Source of the DNA: Sarcocystis neurona
Taxonomy: Eukaryota > Apicomplexa > Conoidasida > Eucoccidiorida > Sarcocystidae
Reading direction: 5' to 3'
DNA length: 64,000 nucleotides
Assembly (NCBI GenBank): GCA_000727475.1
Contig: KL647304.1
Coordinates: forward strand, 226,272-290,271
This document shows positions 60,101-64,000 of this stretch, piece after piece. A program made the translations under genes and the position numbers. Numbering within the stretch: the first letter of the stretch is position 1; every line of letters begins with the position of its first letter. Below the pieces are notes generated by a model. The model saw only the letters and a list, made by a program, of their open reading frames with translations. It was not told where the DNA came from and did not search any database.

Positions 60101-63100
60101 TTCCGGGTCTGAAACTGCGTTGCATCTTCCTGCTGCTGTTGCTGCTTGTAACTGTGCAACCCGAGAGAGAGAGATACGTCTGCTCTTAAGACTTTTCTAC
60201 TGCCCCTGTTCCTCCTGTCAGTGCTGCCGGTTCTGCTTTGTGGAAGGGGTGAGAGGGGACAACGAGAGCAGCAATCGCACCGGCGTCAGTACCACCGCAA
60301 TACCAGCAGCAGCACCAGCACCAGTGTTGCTGCAGCTTTAAACCAGCAGCAACACGGGCAGCAGCGTCGCGTCACCAGCAGTCGCATGACAAGCACTAGG
60401 AGCCGAGGCAGCACTACCATGCCCCGCAGCAGCAGCAGCAGTCCCGCAGTGGCAACCGCAGCAGCCATAACACCAGAGAAGCCGCAGCAAGTACCAGCAG
60501 CAGCAACGGTGTCAGCACCAACAACAGCGGCAGCATTCGTGCAAGCAGCACCCGCGTGTGCCCGTTACAGGAGCCCTACGAGTAGCACCAGGAGCTTTCG
60601 AGCAAGAGCAGCATTACCATTACCAGCAGCCCCAGCACACCAGCAGCAGCAAACAGCGTTCCCCCAGCAGCATCACCACCAGCCGCGCAGCTCCGTTGTC
60701 AGTACTCGCTGCAGCATCATTCTACGAGTGCAGTCGCATTGCCAGCAGTAGCGCAGCAACCCCTCACCACCACCAGCTGACGTGCCAGCAGAGCTGTGGG
60801 GGCGAGGGACTAACCCGCAGAATCGAACTGGAAGATAACGGCCGTGTATGAGGTAGAGAGGGCATGAGGCTCGACGGTGAGGAAGTCGACAACGACACTG
60901 GTGGTGCTGCGATGGCTTATAAAGGCATTTGGGACGAAGTACGGAGGATACCTTGATCTTTGCTGCCCCTGCTGCAGGATCGTCTGCGCCGCAGCAGCAT
61001 CAGCAGCACAGACAAACTGGAAGTACCCCCCCTGGCTTTGAAAGGCGTCTGTCGAGGAAGGAGCTGCATAAGTGTAAGTCCACGCCAACCTGCTGCCCGG
61101 GCTGCTATGAAGCTCCGGAACAGACAGTAAATATTGTGATGAGAAAGATGCGTACGAAGAAGCCCCATGGATCCCACGCCGTGCAGCTGCTGGCCACACC
61201 CACGTATACCCTACTGGATTCTCTGCAGCACTCTCGTATTTCACTCGCTGCACTGTCATACGTATGCACGGCCCACATATTGCATGCCCTCCTCCCCAGT
61301 CTCCTCCATTTCCTGCCCCTCCCCCTGTATTGGGTACAGTAGCACCTATGCGAGGGAAGGATGTGGGAGATAGCAACCCGTCGAGTAGCCAGGAGGCAAC
61401 ATCTGTTTTCGTTTTGAGACTGCGCAGCTGCAGCAGCATATCCGGGGATGCTCGTAGACTCGCAGCCGTCACAGCTGGTTGCCCAGCAGACGTCGCACTA
61501 ATACTGCTATAGGCAGTCGACGAGAGAACCCCGGGGGCTTGCTCAAGCGCCCGCTGCAGCGATGAATGCACGGCATATACCAGGGAGATATCAGAATTGA
61601 CAGCAACAAATAAAATAAAAGAAGCAAGATGAAGTAAATATAGCACTGCCTCGGCAACGTTTGGCCGGTCCCCCAACAGCACTTCAGCCTCTGTTACGGC
61701 AGTAGCAGCATATTCGAATCCTAGAGGAAAAAGCCGACGCCGATACATCTCGCGACGAACCAGGGGCTTCTGATTACGGAGGACGCTGCCCACGTCTCGT
61801 TTCGATGGATCCTGCAACTCTTCTTTCTCAAATACTCGCGCTGCTCGCTCTTTCTTTGGTATCTTCCCAGCTATAGGAGGAGGACCAGCAGGAGGTGGAG
61901 CAACGGCAGCAGCAGCAGCTCTTGCCGCTGGAGCGACGTCCATAGGTAACGGCTCCTGCGGTGGTGCTGGAGGAGCAGCAAAGGGAAGCAGACGAGGGGG
62001 TGGCTTATACGGTTCGCTACGTGGCACGGCCTTCCTCTCCGGTGCTGTCTTCGTTTTCAAGGCGGGAGGAATCGCTGCATGAAGCTGTTCCACACGTAAC
62101 CAACGTACTGAGCCCCACGTGTTTTGCTGCTGCCGCTGCTGCAGCTGTCGTGCCTCCCGGTCGTCATGAAATACGTGCGAGCACTGCTGCTGCTGCTCCT
62201 GCAGGAGAGGTAAAGCGTCTGGCTGCTGCTGCTGCTGCTGCAGACGACAAGGTGAACGAGGGTCGCGGCGGAGTTGATGCAGCAGTTGCTGCTGCGGAAG
62301 AGACTGGGGTAGCTGCTGCTGCTGCTGCGGGAGAGAGGGGGTGCGCTCCCGCTGCTGCTGCTGACATTCCTGCTCTTTCTGAACCTGCTGCTGCTGTTGC
62401 TGACGCTGCTGGTGTTGCTGACGCTGCTGCTGTTGCTGACGCTGCTGCTGCTGCGGACGCTGCTGCTGCTGCTGGCTACGCTGTCGCAGACGCTGTGGCA
62501 GCTCAGTTAGAAGCAGGTGCTGTTCCAGCTGCTCAAAATTTAGCTGCTGTTGCCCCTCATGCTGCAAACTCTTCCTAGAGTTATAAAGCGACGGCTGCGG
62601 CTGCATCGTCGTCGGCAGCTTTTCGTTGTCTTTCTCTTGATATACAAAGACGCGTTGTTGTTCAGGCATCAGCGCATTTTGCTGCTGCACTTGAAGACAT
62701 TGCTGCTGCTCCTCTTCCTCCTCACGCTCCTGTTGCTGCTGTTCTTCTGGCTCCTGCCCCTGCTGCTGCTGTTCTCGTTCCTGCACCAGCTGCCGCTCTT
62801 CTGGCTCCCGCACCTGCTGCTGCCCCTCTGCCCCCTGCTGCTGCTGCTGGTGCCCTTCTGGCTCGTGTGGCTGCAGCTCTTCTCGCTCTTGCTGCTGCTG
62901 CTGCCCCTCTGGGGCCTGTTGTTGCAGCGCTTCTCGACCTTGCTGGTGCTGCCGCCCTTCTCGCTCCTGCTGCTGCTGCTGCCCTTCTCGCTCCTGCTGC
63001 TGCCGTCTCACTACCGTCAATTCCAGTTTTGCCTGCGCAGCGTAGCCCTGTTGCTGCCCCACGCCCTGCTGCTCCTGCACCGCTGTTGGTCGCAGCTCCT

Positions 63101-63557
63101 GAATCAATACCCGCCGCTGCTCTTCAGGACGTACAGGTTGCGGCGGTTCCTGCACCAGTTGCTGATGCTGTTGCTGTAGCGGCATGCGTTGCTGCTGCTC
63201 CTGCTGCTGTTGCTCCAGAACAGACACAGCTACTTGCTGCTCAGAAATACAAGACAAAGAGAAAGAAGAAGAAGAAGAAAACGCCTCATGGAACCGCTGT
63301 TGCTGTCGCCCGCTACGAATCAGTAGCTGCCGCTCCTGATGCTGTTCTGCAAGCGACTGCTGGTGCTTTTCCTGAAGACACACTTGCTGCCTGGGCTCAG
63401 CAATTATGAGTTGCTGAAGAGAAGCAGGAGGACGAGGAGACGGAGAAGGAACAGAAGGCGGAGGGCGAGCGATAGCTGAGGGATGCTGCAGGTGCTCTTG
63501 CTGCGGTGGCTGCCGCCGCGCAGCAAGCAGCTGTTGCCTGCGCTCAGAGGGCTGCAT
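53812..63557 (-). CDS. Polycystin/PKD2-type TRP cation channel, gene A (multi-exon)
   Basis: Second TRPP-family channel. Exons in order are 63557-60815, 58798-58359, 57896-57816, 57569-57403 and 54163-53812. Every junction phase fits, giving 1260 residues. Domains: Gln-rich N-terminus (about 1-500); Pro/Ala linker; TM1 at about 635-653; extracellular TOP domain 656-914 with strands SVVVDFLTVEP and TAVIFQFDSAG matching the PKD2 FIDFSVYN...VEFPATGG block; TM2 939-957; TM3 974-998; TM4 about 1044-1066; TM5 1106-1126; pore with LGG at 1153-1155; TM6 1171-1197; and a short Lys/Arg-rich tail. The start at 63557 is the first ATG of the frame, but the frame stays open for about 20 more codons upstream and may be spliced to 63821. 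The tail beyond TM6 may also splice onward near 53891. Confidence 0.8.
54592..54615. repeat. (TA)n microsatellite
   Basis: ACATATATATATATATATATATG run inside the last intron of gene A. Confidence 0.9.
55215..55325. repeat. TA-rich microsatellite
   Basis: TGTGTGTATATATATTTATAT-type sequence with ATACGTATATATAT runs, in an intron of gene A. Confidence 0.85.
57145..57240. repeat. TA/TATG microsatellite
   Basis: CATATATATATATATATATATG followed by GTATATATACATAT steps, 160 bp from a gene A donor. Confidence 0.9.
57403..57569 (-). CDS. Gene A exon: TM5 and start of pore
   Basis: Acceptor GATATCTGCAG and donor CAG|GTGTGC give 167 bp, phase 0 to phase 2. It encodes IWGGSAAKLMDWTLKKLLLP, TM5 (ITCVLYFLVVLLLFVAM), then GNITLGVDDAAFSGYY. 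The VDD..F motif coincides with the conserved VDDFSTF of human PKD2 between TM5 and the pore helix. NIT is a potential glycosylation sequon. Confidence 0.85.
57816..57896 (-). CDS. Gene A small exon: end of TM4 and S4-S5 linker
   Basis: Acceptor GGCGCAG and donor GTT|GTGAGT give 81 bp, phase 0 at both ends. It encodes LSLLLQQLIEPKWLRGSAVAAALVDAV, spelled here only in part in other entries. It fills the space between TM4 and TM5 and aligns with [16 protein letters not shown] of gene B. The acceptor choice is less certain than the donor: CTAG 10 bases upstream is the alternative but breaks the phase. Confidence 0.6.
57897..58358 (-). other. Short intron of gene A
   Basis: A CAG/GCA array on the plus strand (57897-58020) precedes the acceptor. 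The rest is mixed sequence with no other signal. The next intron (57570-57815) is also short and has only plain sequence with a GA-rich plus strand. Confidence 0.6.
58359..58798 (-). CDS. Gene A exon: TM2, TM3 and start of TM4
   Basis: Acceptor AAAACTGCAG and donor CATG|GTCAGG give 440 bp, phase 1 to phase 0. It continues the TOP domain directly (FDSAG|SVLPAEVW). TM2 contains five Leu codons in a row from CTG repeats. HYVSDWWRLFGCLQLLL matches the family's conserved start of TM3. The Ala-rich stretch before TM4 comes from GCT repeats. Confidence 0.85.
58840..58985. repeat. CA/ACAT microsatellite
   Basis: CACACA and ATACATAC runs just upstream (in the sense direction) of the TM2 exon of gene A. 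Confidence 0.85.
59340..60760. repeat. Interrupted CAG/AGC array (CTG on the sense strand)
   Basis: Long stretch of AGC, CAG and GCA units broken every few codons, intronic to gene A. Confidence 0.85.
60815..63557 (-). CDS. Gene A first exon: Gln-rich N-terminus, TM1 and extracellular TOP domain
   Basis: 914 codons to donor GCGG|GTTAGT in phase 1. Residues 1 to about 500 are dominated by Gln with Glu, Arg and Leu, from interrupted CAG arrays read in the Gln frame. Residues about 525-570 are Ala/Pro-rich. A basic block (SKRDVGSVLRNQKPLVRREMYRRR) precedes TM1. The TOP domain has WLLDGLL, a CxxC (CGPC, 761-764) before IRMTVQRV, WTYTYAAP, GGYFQF and the final strands, in the same order as human PKD2. 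Confidence 0.85.
62110..63550 (-). repeat. Exonic CAG array coding for Gln
   Basis: Interrupted CAG runs on the minus (sense) strand, in the Gln frame throughout. The plus-strand open frames here (for example 62550-63179 and 62867-63409) are Leu- or Ala-rich shadows of the same repeat. Confidence 0.9.
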
Positions 63558-63619
63558 CTCTGCATTTGCTCCTGCAGCAACTCCGACGGATGCCTCCTCC
63601 TTGTCGTAGCCAACAGCAT

Positions 63620-63820
63620 CTCAGCAGCAGGTGCTGCTGGAAGCGCGAGGCCTGCTCAGCACGCGTGTCCTGCTGGTTCTTCCTAAGTTCTCTTGCTGAT
63701 GACCGGTCACTGCAGATATTTATTAGAGAGATTACGTTGTAGCGTCTGTATAATAGAAACGCGTTGTGTCCAGTACAAGACTTCCACCTCAAACAGAAGA
63801 GACTGGAGTGTCATCTTTAC
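63620..63820 (-). other. Possible 201-bp intron, or spacer upstream of gene A
   Basis: Flanked on the minus strand by a donor-like AACC|GTAAAG (63820) and an acceptor-like CTGCTGAG| (63620). It contains a sense-strand AATAAA near 63720, which would fit the alternative reading as the 3' end of another gene. Confidence 0.35.
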
Positions 63821-64000
63821 GGTTCTGCTGCTGCTTCGCAATGCGGCGCGCCTCTTGACGTCCCGATAGATGCTGCGTCACCTTACTCAGAAGTGTTTGT
63901 ATTGTGGTACTGCTGCTGCTGCTATGGCTGCTGCTGTTGCTACGGCTGCTGCTACTGCTACGGCTGCTGCTGCTGCTACCGCTGCTGCTGCTGCTACGGC
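63789..64000 (-). CDS. Partial Ser-rich coding frame running off the window
   Basis: The minus strand is open from the window edge to TGA at 63789-63791. It encodes about 30 residues dominated by Ser from AGC repeats and then a non-repetitive segment, TTIQTLLSKVTQHLSGRQEA..., ending DDTPVSSV. There is no start inside the window and no recognised domain. It is either the C-terminus of the gene upstream of A or, if the GTAAAG at 63820 is used as donor, an upstream exon of gene A. The phases match: leftover C plus AT gives His, then AVGYDKEEASVG. I rate the two readings about equally. Confidence 0.45.
   Translation of the reverse strand, partial: RSSSSSGSSSSSRSSSSSRSNSSSHSSSSSTTIQTLLSKVTQHLSGRQEARRIAKQQQNRKDDTPVSSV

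Larger units (their letters stand above)
58799..60814 (-). other. Intron of gene A rich in CAG/CTG units
   Basis: The plus strand carries interrupted CAG/AGC arrays over 59340-60760 (CTG on the sense strand) and a CA microsatellite at 58840-58985 close to the acceptor. No exon is needed here, because the flanking exons join in phase and in continuous homology. Confidence 0.65.

Noticed and set aside
62550..63409. Plus-strand Leu- and Ala-rich frames opposite the Gln-rich exon
   Set aside because: They are antisense readings of the CAG array in the first exon of gene A.

Overview
The window looks like nuclear DNA of a coccidian apicomplexan, most likely Eimeria or a close relative such as Cyclospora. 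The grounds are intron-rich genes, CAG/CTG trinucleotide arrays that code for Gln, Ala or Leu wherever they enter exons, dense TA, CA and GA microsatellites, and a sharp split into repeat-poor and repeat-rich DNA. The genus is inferred from these habits. No marker gene fixes it.

Positions 1-37692 are a repeat-poor stretch of balanced base composition in which I can support no gene. The longest ATG-started frame is 181 codons, roughly what chance gives over this length. It holds a few old tandem repeats (about 90-bp units at 4191 and 25503, a 21-bp unit at 5850, a 53-bp duplication at 35921) and several good hairpins. The texture changes abruptly at about 39.3 kb, inside the last intron of a gene. 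From there to 64000 the sequence is crowded with microsatellites, purine or pyrimidine tracts and CAG arrays.

The repeat-rich part carries two multi-exon genes on the minus strand, head to tail. I rebuilt both by eye from splice sites and reading phase. Gene A (63557 down to 53812, five exons, about 1260 residues, possibly extending upstream) and gene B (about 52359 or 51835 down to 37693, seven core exons plus an uncertain first one, about 1048 residues) both encode polycystin/PKD2-type TRP cation channels. Each has a cytosolic N-terminus, TM1, an extracellular polycystin (TOP) domain, TM2-TM6 with a pore loop between TM5 and TM6, and a cytosolic tail. A has a Gln-rich N-terminus of about 500 residues and a short basic tail. 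B has charged and Tyr/Gln-rich N-terminal exons and a long C-terminal coiled coil. Neither has the Leu-Gly-Asp filter of human PKD2: the aligned triplets are LGG in A and VGS in B.

The two genes are about 1.45 kb apart, and the spacer has the composition of an intron. Polycystins act as tetramers, so an adjacent pair could supply subunits of one heteromeric channel or, more speculatively, one fused 12-TM product. A Ser-rich frame at 63821-64000 on the same strand is either the C-terminus of another gene or an upstream exon of gene A.
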